34,607 nt of DNA from a virus. The stretch is from positions 1 to 34,607 of the IMG/VR virus record IMGVR_UViG_3300007734_000610. One strand, 5' to 3'. The stretch's first letter is position 1. Every line of letters begins with the position of its first letter. Under the pieces are notes generated by a model that had not been told where the DNA came from, searched no databases, and saw only the letters and a program-made list of their open reading frames with translations. The position numbers and the translations under genes were made by a program. Shown here piece after piece: positions 1 to 8,100 of the stretch.

Positions 1-1
1 A

Positions 2-106
2 CCTGCTGGCTTTGGAAGAGATGTAAGAATCAATCTTGGCAAAACTCCCACAAATCAACCAGAATCCTTACAATACAAAGACCCTTTTGGGAACACTACA
101 AGGTAA
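2..106 (+). CDS. C-terminal end of an upstream gene (partial)
   Basis: An open frame enters from the left edge and runs 34 residues to a TAA at 104-106. The peptide has ordinary protein composition and ends in KDPFGNTTR. Its stop overlaps the AAGG Shine-Dalgarno of the portal start at 111, the same stop/SD arrangement used by several other genes here. This supports it as the real end of the gene before portal. In podoviruses that neighbour is often a terminase or a small pre-portal protein, but too little is visible to identify it. Confidence 0.5.
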   Translation, partial: PAGFGRDVRINLGKTPTNQPESLQYKDPFGNTTR

Positions 107-110
107 TATT

Positions 111-2054
111 ATGGAATTCCAAGAACCCACAGAAGCTGACAAAGAACTTACAGACTTTGTTATTACGCATTGTGACCGCTGGCGCGACTGGCGCAACACG
201 AACTACCTACCGGACTGGGAGGAGTACGAGCGTATCTTCCGTGGCCAATGGGACGCGCAGGACAAGACCCGCGAATCAGAGCGTAGCCGCATAGTGACGC
301 CAGCCACGCAGCAGGCGGTGGAGACACGCCACGCTGAGATCATGGAGGCGATATTCGGGCAAGGTGAGTTCTTCGACATCACGGATGACATACGGGATGT
401 GAACGGCAACCCGATGGATGTGGCGCTCATTAAGGCGCAGTTGATGGAGGACTTCAAGGTAGACAAGATCAGGAAGGCTATCGACCAAATTGAGCTGATG
501 GCCGAGATCTACGGCACGGGCATAGGCGAGATCGTGGTGAAGACGGACAAGATGTTCGTGCCGACCACTAAGGCGATACCGGGGCAGACGCAAGCTGCGA
601 TTGGTGTGCAGGAAAAAGACCGGGTAGCGGTCAAAATCATGCCGATCAACCCTAAGAACTTCTTGTTCGACCCTAACGGGACGAGCATAGATGACTGCAT
701 GGGCGTGGCGATAGAGAAGTACATCTCCATCCACAAGATCGTAGAGGGGATGGAGAAGGGGATCTATCGCAAGGTCAACATTACGCCCACCTACGATGAT
801 ACGGACTTGGAGCCTACGCAGGAGATTAGCCAGTACCAGGACGAAAAGGTGCTGCTGCTGACATACTACGGACTGGTGCCGAAAGAGTATCTGCTAAAAG
901 ACGAGAAAATCGAAGAACTTTTCCCTGAGAGTAGTGTCGCGGATGAGTACTCGAACTTGGTAGAGGCAATTGTTGTCATTGCCAACGATGGAATACTGCT
1001 AAAAGCCGAAGAAAATCCATACATGATGAAGGATCGCCCTGTCATCAGCTACCAAGACGATACGGTGCCCAATAGACTGCTGGGCAGGGGGACGGTGGAG
1101 AAGGCGTTCAATATGCAAAAAGCTATTGACGCACAGGTACGGTCGCATTTGGACTCTCTGGCGCTGACAACCAGCCCCATGATCGCGGTAGACGCGACCA
1201 GGCTACCGAGAGGCGCTAAATTTGAGGTAAAACCGGGTAAAGCGTTCCTTACCAACGGCCCACCGAGCGAAATTCTGTACCCGTTCAAGTTCGGGCAGAC
1301 AGATGGCAATAATTTGCAGACGGCCAAAGAGTTCGAGCGGATGCTGCTGCAAAGTACGGGTACGCTGGACGCGCAGGGCGCCATCACAAGCGGTGCGCGG
1401 GACATGGGCCAAGGCGGCATGAGCATGGCCGTGGCGTCGATCATTAAGAAGTACAAGCGGACGCTGGTAAACTTCCAAGAAGACTTCCTGATACCGTTCA
1501 TTCACAAGGCCGCGTTTAGGTACATGCAGTTCGACCCAGAACGCTACCCAAGTGTGGACTTGAAATTCATCCCAACGGCAACTTTGGGCATCATCGCGCG
1601 CGAATACGAGCAGCAGCAGTTCATCGGGCTATTGCAGACTCTTGGGCCAAATACGCCAGTACTGCCGTTGATTTTGAAAGGCATTTTGAACAATTCTAGC
1701 CTGACAAACAGGTACGAATTGATGGCCGCGCTGGAGAAAATTAGCGAACCAGATCCTAACGCCAAGATGGCGCAAGAACTGCAAATACAGGCCGCGCAGG
1801 CGCAGATAGCGGTCAATACGACCCAGGCCGAGCAGAACCGGGCCGAGGCTACTAAGCTGTCGGTCGAGGCGCAACTGATGCCCCGCGAAATACAGGCTAA
1901 GATAGCGAGTAGTCTCACGACGAACTTGCCGAATGAAGACGCTGCAAATTCACGCGAGTTCGACAAAAGAGTGAAAATTGCCGAGTTGATGCTCAAGGAA
2001 GCTGACATCAACAACAAGGGTAAGATTGTCGAACTGCAAATGCAAAAGGGGTAA
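111..2054 (+). CDS. Portal (head-tail connector) protein
   Basis: This 647-residue protein is in the size range of podovirus portals, the dodecameric ring at the capsid vertex through which DNA is packaged and ejected. The N-terminal part has a pattern I associate with this family: WEEYERIFRGQW, then ERSRIVTPATQQAVETRHAE and IMEAIFGQGEFFDI. The last ~100 residues are Gln/Ala-rich and look like a long helix or coiled coil, as expected for a portal barrel. I chose ATG 111 because AAGG lies 7 bases upstream and the upstream gene ends at 106. A TTG at 36 would add 25 residues but overlaps that gene. The position ahead of scaffold and capsid genes supports the call. No homology search was possible. 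Confidence 0.8.
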   Translation: MEFQEPTEADKELTDFVITHCDRWRDWRNTNYLPDWEEYERIFRGQWDAQDKTRESERSRIVTPATQQAVETRHAEIMEAIFGQGEFFDITDDIRDVNGNPMDVALIKAQLMEDFKVDKIRKAIDQIELMAEIYGTGIGEIVVKTDKMFVPTTKAIPGQTQAAIGVQEKDRVAVKIMPINPKNFLFDPNGTSIDDCMGVAIEKYISIHKIVEGMEKGIYRKVNITPTYDDTDLEPTQEISQYQDEKVLLLTYYGLVPKEYLLKDEKIEELFPESSVADEYSNLVEAIVVIANDGILLKAEENPYMMKDRPVISYQDDTVPNRLLGRGTVEKAFNMQKAIDAQVRSHLDSLALTTSPMIAVDATRLPRGAKFEVKPGKAFLTNGPPSEILYPFKFGQTDGNNLQTAKEFERMLLQSTGTLDAQGAITSGARDMGQGGMSMAVASIIKKYKRTLVNFQEDFLIPFIHKAAFRYMQFDPERYPSVDLKFIPTATLGIIAREYEQQQFIGLLQTLGPNTPVLPLILKGILNNSSLTNRYELMAALEKISEPDPNAKMAQELQIQAAQAQIAVNTTQAEQNRAEATKLSVEAQLMPREIQAKIASSLTTNLPNEDAANSREFDKRVKIAELMLKEADINNKGKIVELQMQKG

Positions 2055-2057
2055 AAA

Positions 2058-3371
2058 ATGGCAGCAGTAACGATCAAGAGCAGCGCCATAGCAAGTGCTG
2101 GCGCGTTGGACTTACAGACCAACGGCACCACCAGCGCGCTAAGTCTAAGCACCGCTCAAGTAGCAACTTTGGCGGGGGCCGTAGTAGGCCCGGTAACAGC
2201 GGCCGTATTTAACACCACTAGCACAACGGTAAACGCCTTCGGCGCAGCGACAGCGGTAAACATCGGCGCGGCCACCGGGACGATGACGGTGGCTAACACC
2301 ACGCTGGCAGCGAAGGCGATCACCGCCAGCACCACGCTGGGAGTCACCGGGGTTGCAACGCTGGGCAACGGCGCCGTCCTGGGGACGCCGGCCAGCATGA
2401 CGGCGACCAACATCACAGGGACGGCGGCGGGACTGACGGCAGGCAATGTAACTGCTAATGCCAACCTGACAGGGCCAATCACATCTGTAGGCAACGCAAC
2501 CAGCATCGCAAGCCAGACAGGAACTGGCACCACCTTTGTGATGAACACCAGCCCAACGCTGGTCACGCCTGCTCTTGGGACGCCTAGCGCATTGGTTGGC
2601 ACCAACATCACAGGGACGGCGACAGCATTTACCGCAAGCAATGTAACGACCAACGCTAACCTGACTGGTGGTGTTACAAGCGTTGGGAACGCCGCTACTG
2701 TTGTTACTAATGCCAATCTGACCGGCGATGTGACCTCAGTTGGTAACGCCACAACGCTTACCAATGCGCCTGTCATTGCCAAGGTGCTGACTGGCTATGT
2801 ATCTGGCGCTGGAACAGTTGCGGCTACGGATTCAATTCTGCAAGCTATCCAAAAGCTGAACGGCAATGATGCGACCAACGCCAATCTAACTGGTGCAATC
2901 ACCTCAGTCGGTAATGCAACATCATTGGGGTCATTCAGTTCTGCCAATCTCTTGGGTGCTCTTACCGATGAGACAGGAACTGGCGCCAATGTCTTTGCGA
3001 CGAGTCCAACGCTAGTAACGCCTCTTCTTGGGACTCCAACAAGCGGCGTTCTAACCAACGCTACTGGCTTGCCTTTGACTACTGGCGTGACAGGTACTCT
3101 GCCAGTAGCTAATGGCGGTACAGGCTTAACGGCGGGAACTTCTGGTGGCATACTTGCTTACACGGCGACTGGTACTTTAGCATCTTCTGCGGCACTAACG
3201 CAGTACGGTGTTGTCTATGGTGGCGGTGCTGGCGCGGTTCCGGTGGCTACAGCTAACGGTACAACTGGACAGGTTTTTACAGCTACAACAGGTAGTGCAC
3301 CCTCATGGGCCACAAGCACTGCGGCATCAACAGGCAAAGCCATAGCAATGGCAATGATCTTCGGTTTCTAA
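2058..3371 (+). CDS. Repetitive tail-fibre-like structural protein
   Basis: A 437-residue, Ala/Thr/Gly/Asn-rich protein with almost no charged residues. It is built from degenerate repeats containing NANLTG-(P/G/D/A)-(I/V)-TSVGNAT, SPTLVTP-LGTP and TNITGTA. These repeats occur in many environmental phage fibre proteins and probably form elongated beta structure. A VANGGTGLT segment and the C-terminal TGKAIAMAMIFGF are also typical of such fibres. It starts 3 bases after portal with the SD AAAAGGGG. It heads a cassette of fibre and adhesin genes. The most likely role is a virion fibre or decoration; receptor binding is inferred, not shown. Confidence 0.65.
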   Translation: MAAVTIKSSAIASAGALDLQTNGTTSALSLSTAQVATLAGAVVGPVTAAVFNTTSTTVNAFGAATAVNIGAATGTMTVANTTLAAKAITASTTLGVTGVATLGNGAVLGTPASMTATNITGTAAGLTAGNVTANANLTGPITSVGNATSIASQTGTGTTFVMNTSPTLVTPALGTPSALVGTNITGTATAFTASNVTTNANLTGGVTSVGNAATVVTNANLTGDVTSVGNATTLTNAPVIAKVLTGYVSGAGTVAATDSILQAIQKLNGNDATNANLTGAITSVGNATSLGSFSSANLLGALTDETGTGANVFATSPTLVTPLLGTPTSGVLTNATGLPLTTGVTGTLPVANGGTGLTAGTSGGILAYTATGTLASSAALTQYGVVYGGGAGAVPVATANGTTGQVFTATTGSAPSWATSTAASTGKAIAMAMIFGF

Positions 3372-3380
3372 GGACTAATC

Positions 3381-3764
3381 ATGGCAAATCCCAATATCGT
3401 CGCCGTAACAGTAATTAACGGCAATACATCTACTCTTCTTATATCGTCAACCGCTGATCCGTTTGCAACGGCGTTGGCAAGTAATGCTGCCTCGTCAGGC
3501 AAGGTCTACAAGATCAATTCAATTGTTGCGGCCAACATAGATACTACTACGGCGTATAACATAACAATTAAGATATTTTCGGCGGCGGCGTTAGGGGGTA
3601 CAGGTACACAGATTGCAGCAACAATTTCTGTTCCACCAAACGCCTCGTTAATTGTTGTGGATAAAACTAGCTCATTTTATTTGTTGGAAGATAGGTCGAT
3701 TGGGGCCACAGCAAGCACGGCAAGTAAATTTGTTGTGACTAGTTCGTGGGAAGAAATTACATAA
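3381..3764 (+). CDS. Small phage structural protein of unknown function
   Basis: 127 residues, rich in beta-branched residues, with no signal peptide or transmembrane segment. The pattern of a short strand, SGKVYKINSI, then alternating hydrophobic strands resembles small beta-sandwich virion proteins that recur near fibre genes in environmental phages. The start has a good SD (TAAGGA) and the same TAAGGA..AATCATGGCA leader as other late genes. Its TAA overlaps the next start codon (TAATG), so the two are probably translationally coupled. A role in the tail or fibre base is inferred from position only. Confidence 0.55.
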   Translation: MANPNIVAVTVINGNTSTLLISSTADPFATALASNAASSGKVYKINSIVAANIDTTTAYNITIKIFSAAALGGTGTQIAATISVPPNASLIVVDKTSSFYLLEDRSIGATASTASKFVVTSSWEEIT

Positions 3765-4582
3765 TGTCCCTCTCGCGCATAGGCGGCATCCTCTCCGCTG
3801 GACTCACTGGTCTAAATTTCCCCGTGGCTACGGTGGAGTATCTGTGCGTGGCGGGTGGGGGTGGTGGTGGTGCGACAACTGGCGGCGGCGGTGGCGGTGC
3901 TGGTGGGCTTTTAACTGCTACAGGTCTTGCAGTAGTAATTGGAACTTCTTACACAGTAACTGTTGGTGCTGGCGGGGCTGGCGGTACAGCAAGCGGAACA
4001 ACTGGGACAAACTCTGTTTTTAGTAGTATTACGGCAAACCGTGGCGGCTACGGGGCAACAGCAGCAACGAATGGTGAAGGTGGTAGCGGAACGGTAGGGT
4101 CTGGCGGTGGCGGTGGAACTTCAGGCACAGGAGGTGCTAGTACAGCAGCTCAAGGTTTTGCTGGGGGCAATGGTGCTACTGCCAATGGCGGTGGCGGTGG
4201 CGGTGCTGGATCGGTTGGTCTAAATGCGGTTGCAAGTTTATCTGGCGGTGGTGGCGGCACGGGCCTATGCTCCAGCATAAATGGATCAAGCGTTTTCTAT
4301 GCTGGTGGCGGGGGTGGAGGAAGTGCGGGTACGGCTGGACTAGGTTCTGCGGGTGCGGGTGCTGGTGGATCAGCATCAGGCTCTGCGGCATTAGCAAATT
4401 CTGGCTCTGGTGGTGGGGGGTCTATTACGGGGACTGCTGGTGCAGGCGGCTCAGGCATAGTAATCATCCGCTACCCATCATATCTAGCCCCGGCAACATC
4501 CACAACGGGCAGTCCCGAATCATATGTCACTGGCGGCTGGCGGGTTTATCGCTGGGTTGCCAGCGGCACAATCACATTCTAA
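3764..4582 (+). CDS. Glycine-rich tail adhesin-like protein, copy 1 (N-terminal type A)
   Basis: 272 residues. A short N-terminal segment (MSLSRIGGILSAGLTG...) leads into VEYLCVAGGGGGG and then about 200 residues of polyglycine blocks. It ends with GSGIVIIRYP and a C-terminal strand region closing in VASGTITF. This is the layout of the phage glycine-rich domain family. Polyglycine-II packing of this kind forms the receptor-binding tip adhesins known from T-even-like phages (gp38 type). A longer frame from GTG 3746 exists, but ATG 3764 overlaps the previous stop and aligns with the type A paralogue at 5403. The probable role is host-surface recognition. Confidence 0.65.
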   Translation: MSLSRIGGILSAGLTGLNFPVATVEYLCVAGGGGGGATTGGGGGGAGGLLTATGLAVVIGTSYTVTVGAGGAGGTASGTTGTNSVFSSITANRGGYGATAATNGEGGSGTVGSGGGGGTSGTGGASTAAQGFAGGNGATANGGGGGGAGSVGLNAVASLSGGGGGTGLCSSINGSSVFYAGGGGGGSAGTAGLGSAGAGAGGSASGSAALANSGSGGGGSITGTAGAGGSGIVIIRYPSYLAPATSTTGSPESYVTGGWRVYRWVASGTITF

Positions 4583-4584
4583 TT

Positions 4585-5406
4585 ATGGCATCAGGAATAT
4601 TTACATTAAGACAAGTGCTGCAAGGCATCCGGCAAGGCGCTTGGACGGGCAATATCGCACCGCAATGGGTTGAGTATCTTGTGGTTGCTGGTGGCGGGGG
4701 TGCAGCTTCTGAAGGCGGCGGCGGTGCTGGTGGACTTCTATCAGGGATTCTTCCCGTTACTCCCGGTGCTACTCTAACGGTTACTGTTGGTGGTGGTGGT
4801 GCTTCTGGAGCGTCTTCTGCAAATGGAGATAATTCTGTTTTTTCAACCATTACTGCTTCCGGGGGTGGCCGTGCCGTTAATGGTGGTGGCGCTGGCGTTT
4901 CTGGTGGCTCAGGCGGCGGCGGTGGCAGTGGGCAAGGCGCTGGGGGTCAGGGGACGGTTGGTCAAGGTAATTCTGGTGGCTCTAGTTCAAATGGTAATAT
5001 AGCGGCAGGTGGTGGCGGGGCGGGTACGATTGGGCTTAACGCAGTATCTGTTGGTGGCAACGGCGGGGCGGGTATCGCATCAGCAATTAACGGGACGGTC
5101 ACACCTTACGCTGGCGGCGGTGGTGGCGGTGCTTACACGGTGGCGGCTGGTCTAGGCGGTGCTGGTGGAGGTGGTGCTGGTGGTACTGGTGCTGGTGCTG
5201 GAACTGCTGGAACTGCTAATACAGGTGGTGGTGGTGGTGGCTCATGGGCATCTCCATATGGCATAGGTGGTTCAGGCATAGTCATCGTGAGGTATCCCGT
5301 CCAATACCGCGATGCAACCACATCTACAGGTGCAACAAAGACAACTGCTAACGGCTACACCATCTACACATGGACAACTAGCGGAACTGTGAGTTTTGTA
5401 ATATGA
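4585..5406 (+). CDS. Glycine-rich tail adhesin-like protein, copy 2 (N-terminal type B)
   Basis: 273 residues, a paralogue of copy 1. The N-terminus (MASGIFTLRQVLQGIRQ, then WTGNIAP) differs from copy 1 but matches the copy at 6645. It is followed by VEYLVVAGGGG, polyglycine blocks, GSGIVIVRYP and a C-terminal YTIYTWTTSGTVSF strand. The two added residues VI arise because the stop overlaps the next start (ATGA at 5403-5406). The open frame extends upstream through copy 1 in another phase, but only ATG 4585, two bases after the previous stop, gives the family N-terminus. Probable tail-tip adhesin. Confidence 0.65.
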   Translation: MASGIFTLRQVLQGIRQGAWTGNIAPQWVEYLVVAGGGGAASEGGGGAGGLLSGILPVTPGATLTVTVGGGGASGASSANGDNSVFSTITASGGGRAVNGGGAGVSGGSGGGGGSGQGAGGQGTVGQGNSGGSSSNGNIAAGGGGAGTIGLNAVSVGGNGGAGIASAINGTVTPYAGGGGGGAYTVAAGLGGAGGGGAGGTGAGAGTAGTANTGGGGGGSWASPYGIGGSGIVIVRYPVQYRDATTSTGATKTTANGYTIYTWTTSGTVSFVI

Positions 5407-6275
5407 GCCAAACTCTGTTGGGCGGCTTCCTCAGCGCCACATTCAACCCTCTGTCCGGCGCACCTACGACAGTCGAATATCTTGTCGTGGCTGGCGGGGG
5501 TGGTGGTGGGAATTGGAACGGCGCTACTGGTGCTGGCGGCGGCGCGGGTGGGCTTCTTAGTGCAGCAGGATTTGCGGTAACTGTCGGGTCATCTATTACC
5601 ATTACGGTTGGCGGCGGCGGGGCCGCTGGAACCGGGTCAGCAGTAGGAACATCTGGCGATAGTTCCGTTATTGTTGGCGTTGCAACTATTACTTCTACTG
5701 GCGGTGGCGGCGGTGCAGGTTCTTCTGGAAACGGTGCAAACGGTGGCTCTGGTGGTGGTGCAAGAGGGGATTCAGGGTCTACAGGAGGAACTGGAACTTC
5801 TGGACAAGGCTTTGCTGGTGGTGCGGGTGCGGCTTCTGCCGCATTAAGCGCATCTGGTGGTGGCGGTTCTGGTTCAGTTGGATTGATTTGCGATGCCGCT
5901 TCTCCTTATGGCGGCGGCGGCGGTGGCACAGGGACTTGTTCTAGCATCACAGGCAGTAGGATGTTGTACGCTGGTGGCGGTGGTGGCGGTAGCTATTATT
6001 CTGGCGTCAGCCTTGGGGTAGCGGGTGGTGGCAACGGGGGCCTTGGTGATCTTGGAGGAAATGCTACTTCTGCAACATCTAACTCTGGAAGTGGCGGTGG
6101 TGGAAACGGCACTACGGGAAAATCAGGGGCAGGCGGCTCAGGCATAGTCATCATCCGTTACCCCACAACACAGTCACCACCAGCATCATTTGGCGGTGCA
6201 AACACACCACAAGTTTTATACTCAGACGGTTATCAAATATACATCTGGACAGCCAGCGGCACTGTTACTTTTTAA
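5403..6275 (+). CDS. Glycine-rich tail adhesin-like protein, copy 3 (N-terminal type A)
   Basis: 290 residues. The N-terminus MSQTLLGGFLSATFNPLSG aligns with copy 1 (LxGGxLSA), followed by TTVEYLVVAGGGGGG, glycine blocks, GSGIVIIRYP and a terminal YQIYIWTASGTVTF. The core differs from copy 1 in the spacers between glycine runs, as expected for surface-exposed loops under diversifying selection. It is coupled to copy 2 by an ATGA overlap. Adhesin function is inferred from family resemblance. Confidence 0.65.
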   Translation: MSQTLLGGFLSATFNPLSGAPTTVEYLVVAGGGGGGNWNGATGAGGGAGGLLSAAGFAVTVGSSITITVGGGGAAGTGSAVGTSGDSSVIVGVATITSTGGGGGAGSSGNGANGGSGGGARGDSGSTGGTGTSGQGFAGGAGAASAALSASGGGGSGSVGLICDAASPYGGGGGGTGTCSSITGSRMLYAGGGGGGSYYSGVSLGVAGGGNGGLGDLGGNATSATSNSGSGGGGNGTTGKSGAGGSGIVIIRYPTTQSPPASFGGANTPQVLYSDGYQIYIWTASGTVTF

Positions 6276-6287
6276 GAGGAGATAGGA

Positions 6288-6641
6288 ATGGCACATTTTG
6301 CTAAGGTGGAAAACGGAATAGTAACTTCGGTCATCGTGATTGATCAAGAAACCCTGAAACTCGGGCATTGGGGTGACCCCGCACTCTGGGTTCAGACTTC
6401 ATACAATACTTCCGGTGGGCAGCATCCACAGGGTAGACCGCTGCGTAAGAACTACGCTGGGATTGGTTATCTGTATGACGGTGTAGGTTTCTATGCCCCA
6501 TCACCATACCCTAGCTGGACTAAAGACGAGGCTACCTACCAATGGTCTGCCCCTACGCCGATGCCCGTTGTCGAGGGTAAGATGTTTAACTGGGATGAAC
6601 CCACATTGGCATGGGTTGAGCGGGTAACCGCAGAGGTATAA
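6288..6641 (+). CDS. Conserved fibre-associated phage protein
   Basis: 117 residues starting MAHFAKVENGIVTSVIVI, a start I recognise from small proteins that sit next to tail-fibre genes in cyanophages and other environmental phages. It is Trp/Tyr/Pro-rich (GIGYLYDGVGFYAPSPYPSW) and lacks a signal peptide or transmembrane helix. The SD AAGAGGAG is strong. It separates adhesin copies 3 and 4. A role as fibre cap, chaperone or virion component is plausible, but the function is unknown. Confidence 0.6.
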   Translation: MAHFAKVENGIVTSVIVIDQETLKLGHWGDPALWVQTSYNTSGGQHPQGRPLRKNYAGIGYLYDGVGFYAPSPYPSWTKDEATYQWSAPTPMPVVEGKMFNWDEPTLAWVERVTAEV

Positions 6642-6644
6642 AAG

Positions 6645-7562
6645 ATGGCCCAGTATTCCGGGATGTGGACACTAAGTCAGGTGTCCCAAGCAGTCAAAGA
6701 CCAGAACTGGACGGGGATAGCACCGCCAAATATTGAGTATTTGATTGTTGCCGGGGGCGGGGGTGCGGCAAGTGGTTTTGGCAATCTAGGTGGTGGTGGT
6801 GGCGGTGCAGGTGGATTGCTGGCTGGCTTCTCAGGCGCTACTGCTGGTACACAGATTTGGGTGACTATAGGAGCAGGCGGTGCTGGTGCTTCGGTAAGTT
6901 CTGGCGCACTTGGTGTCTCAGGTGGAAATTCTGTTTTAGTTGCTACATCTTCTGCTGCAACCACAGGAAACTTTGTAGCTATTGGCGGCGGCGCGTCTAA
7001 ATCTCAAGGAGTCGCTTCAGCCGCTTATTCTGGGGGTTCCGGGGGTGGTGGAACATGGTCAGATGTTAGTGCAGGCGCTGGAACTTCTGGGCAAGGTAAC
7101 GCTGGCGGTGCAAGTACAACATCCGCACCCGCTTATGCTGGTGGTGGCGGGGGAGGTGCTGGAACTGTAGGGCTAAACGCTACTAGTGCATCTGGCGGTA
7201 ATGGCGGCGCTGGAATAGCATCTGCCATTAACGGAACAGTCACTACATACGCTGGCGGCGGCGGTGGTGGTTCAGTAAGTGGTTTTACATCTGGCGGTGT
7301 TGGTGGTGGCGGTGCTGGAAACTCATCCTATGTAGGAGGCGGTTCAAGTGGAACAGCCAACACAGGCGGCGGCGGGGGCGGCGGTGCTGGAAATGGCGGT
7401 GGCACAGGCGGCGCAGGCGGTTCAGGCATCGTAATAATCCGCTATCCCAACATATTCAAAGACGCAGCAATAGTTACCAACGGAACAAAGACATCATTTC
7501 CTGTAGTAAACCCCACATGGACGATCTATACCTTCACCACCAGCGGGTCGATCACTTTCTGA
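6645..7562 (+). CDS. Glycine-rich tail adhesin-like protein, copy 4 (N-terminal type B)
   Basis: 305 residues, the largest of the four. The N-terminus MAQYSGMWTLSQVSQAVKDQ, then WTGIAPPNIEYLIVAGGGG, matches type B copy 2 (..TL.QV.Q...Q..WTG.IAP). Polyglycine blocks are followed by GSGIVIIRYP and WTIYTFTTSGSITF. It closes the A-B-A-B series of adhesin paralogues. A probable tail-tip receptor-binding component; which copies are actually assembled cannot be told from sequence. Confidence 0.65.
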   Translation: MAQYSGMWTLSQVSQAVKDQNWTGIAPPNIEYLIVAGGGGAASGFGNLGGGGGGAGGLLAGFSGATAGTQIWVTIGAGGAGASVSSGALGVSGGNSVLVATSSAATTGNFVAIGGGASKSQGVASAAYSGGSGGGGTWSDVSAGAGTSGQGNAGGASTTSAPAYAGGGGGGAGTVGLNATSASGGNGGAGIASAINGTVTTYAGGGGGGSVSGFTSGGVGGGGAGNSSYVGGGSSGTANTGGGGGGGAGNGGGTGGAGGSGIVIIRYPNIFKDAAIVTNGTKTSFPVVNPTWTIYTFTTSGSITF

Positions 7563-7563
7563 T

Positions 7564-7704
7564 ATGTGCAACGGCAACTGCAATCAGGGCCGCACTTGCA
7601 ACTGCCGACAGCCGATAGATGAGACACCGTTATGGATAAAGTTCTACAGAAGTATTACGAGGATCGTTTCGATCTTTTCATCAAGCCAGGGTGGACGGAT
7701 CTGA
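7564..7704 (+). CDS. Possible small Cys-rich protein
   Basis: A 46-codon frame starting one base after the previous stop. Its N-terminus is MCNGNCNQGRTCNCRQP, with Cys at 2, 6, 12 and 14, resembling short Cys-x3-Cys-x-Gln-Gly-Arg peptides I recall from other phages. The C-terminal half overlaps the next gene by 73 bases in another frame and looks less protein-like, so the tail may be accidental. Metal binding is conceivable but not shown. Confidence 0.35.
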   Translation: MCNGNCNQGRTCNCRQPIDETPLWIKFYRSITRIVSIFSSSQGGRI

Positions 7705-7871
7705 TGGAGGATGTTGATGCTATGATAGGGTCGTTGAACAATGTCTCTAGCATTGCGGATGAAAAAGACCTACAATTCAAAAAAGGGGAGTTGTCTATCC
7801 TTATTTGGCTGAAGAACCTCAAGCAGGCCAGCGAACGAGCATACGAGGACTTGAATGAAACGAATGTTTGA
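7632..7871 (+). CDS. Conserved small phage protein of unknown function
   Basis: 79 residues, acidic and helical: YYEDRFDLFIKPGWTDLMED, then KDLQFKKGELSILIWL and KQASERAYEDL. This type of protein recurs directly before a zinc-ribbon gene and the scaffold gene in related environmental podoviruses. The position suggests a role in head assembly, but no function is established. The SD is weak. The stop overlaps the next gene's start by 17 bases, suggesting coupling. Confidence 0.6.
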   Translation: MDKVLQKYYEDRFDLFIKPGWTDLMEDVDAMIGSLNNVSSIADEKDLQFKKGELSILIWLKNLKQASERAYEDLNETNV

Positions 7872-8079
7872 ATTTGCCTGCGAAAGTGGGCATAAGATTG
7901 AGCGGTATGTCATTTATGAGATGAAGACCGTTCAATGTGAGTGCGGTGGGCAAGCCCATCGCACATTGCAGGCGCCAGCTTTCAGACTGGAAGGATGGTC
8001 AGGCTCATTTCCATCATCGTATGGAAGATTTGAGAAGAGTCATATGGACAAGCTGAAAGCAGAGCGAAAACTCCTATAA
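7855..8079 (+). CDS. FmdB-like zinc-ribbon protein (degenerate)
   Basis: 74 residues. The N-terminal FEFACESGHKIERYV and a later VQCECGGQAHR match the shape of FmdB-type zinc ribbons (C-x2-C-G-H...C-x2-C). The first knuckle is C9-x3-H13 and the second C28-x-C30, so at least one usual Cys is missing or replaced. GAGGA lies 5 bases before ATG 7855; an internal ATG at 7864 is an alternative. Such genes often sit between portal and scaffold in this phage type. Its role is unknown, possibly regulatory or in head assembly. Confidence 0.55.
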   Translation: MKRMFEFACESGHKIERYVIYEMKTVQCECGGQAHRTLQAPAFRLEGWSGSFPSSYGRFEKSHMDKLKAERKLL

Positions 8080-8100
8080 CCATAAATGGCAGGAACCGAT

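Noticed and set aside
3-26. Alternative upstream gene end (LLALEEM then stop)
   Set aside because: Very short and followed by no gene start; the frame ending at 106 is longer and abuts the portal SD.
36-110. TTG start extending portal by 25 residues
   Set aside because: No good SD spacing, and it overlaps the end of the upstream gene; ATG 111 has AAGG at 7 bases.
2156-3151. Long minus-strand open frames opposite the repetitive fibre gene
   Set aside because: They are Val/Pro/Ala-rich shadows of the Ala/Thr/Gly repeats, with no SD and no genomic context.
3840-7440. Glycine-codon runs as a CRISPR or satellite array
   Set aside because: The GGT/GGC runs are irregular, keep the reading frame and encode the adhesin core; there are no spacers of constant length.
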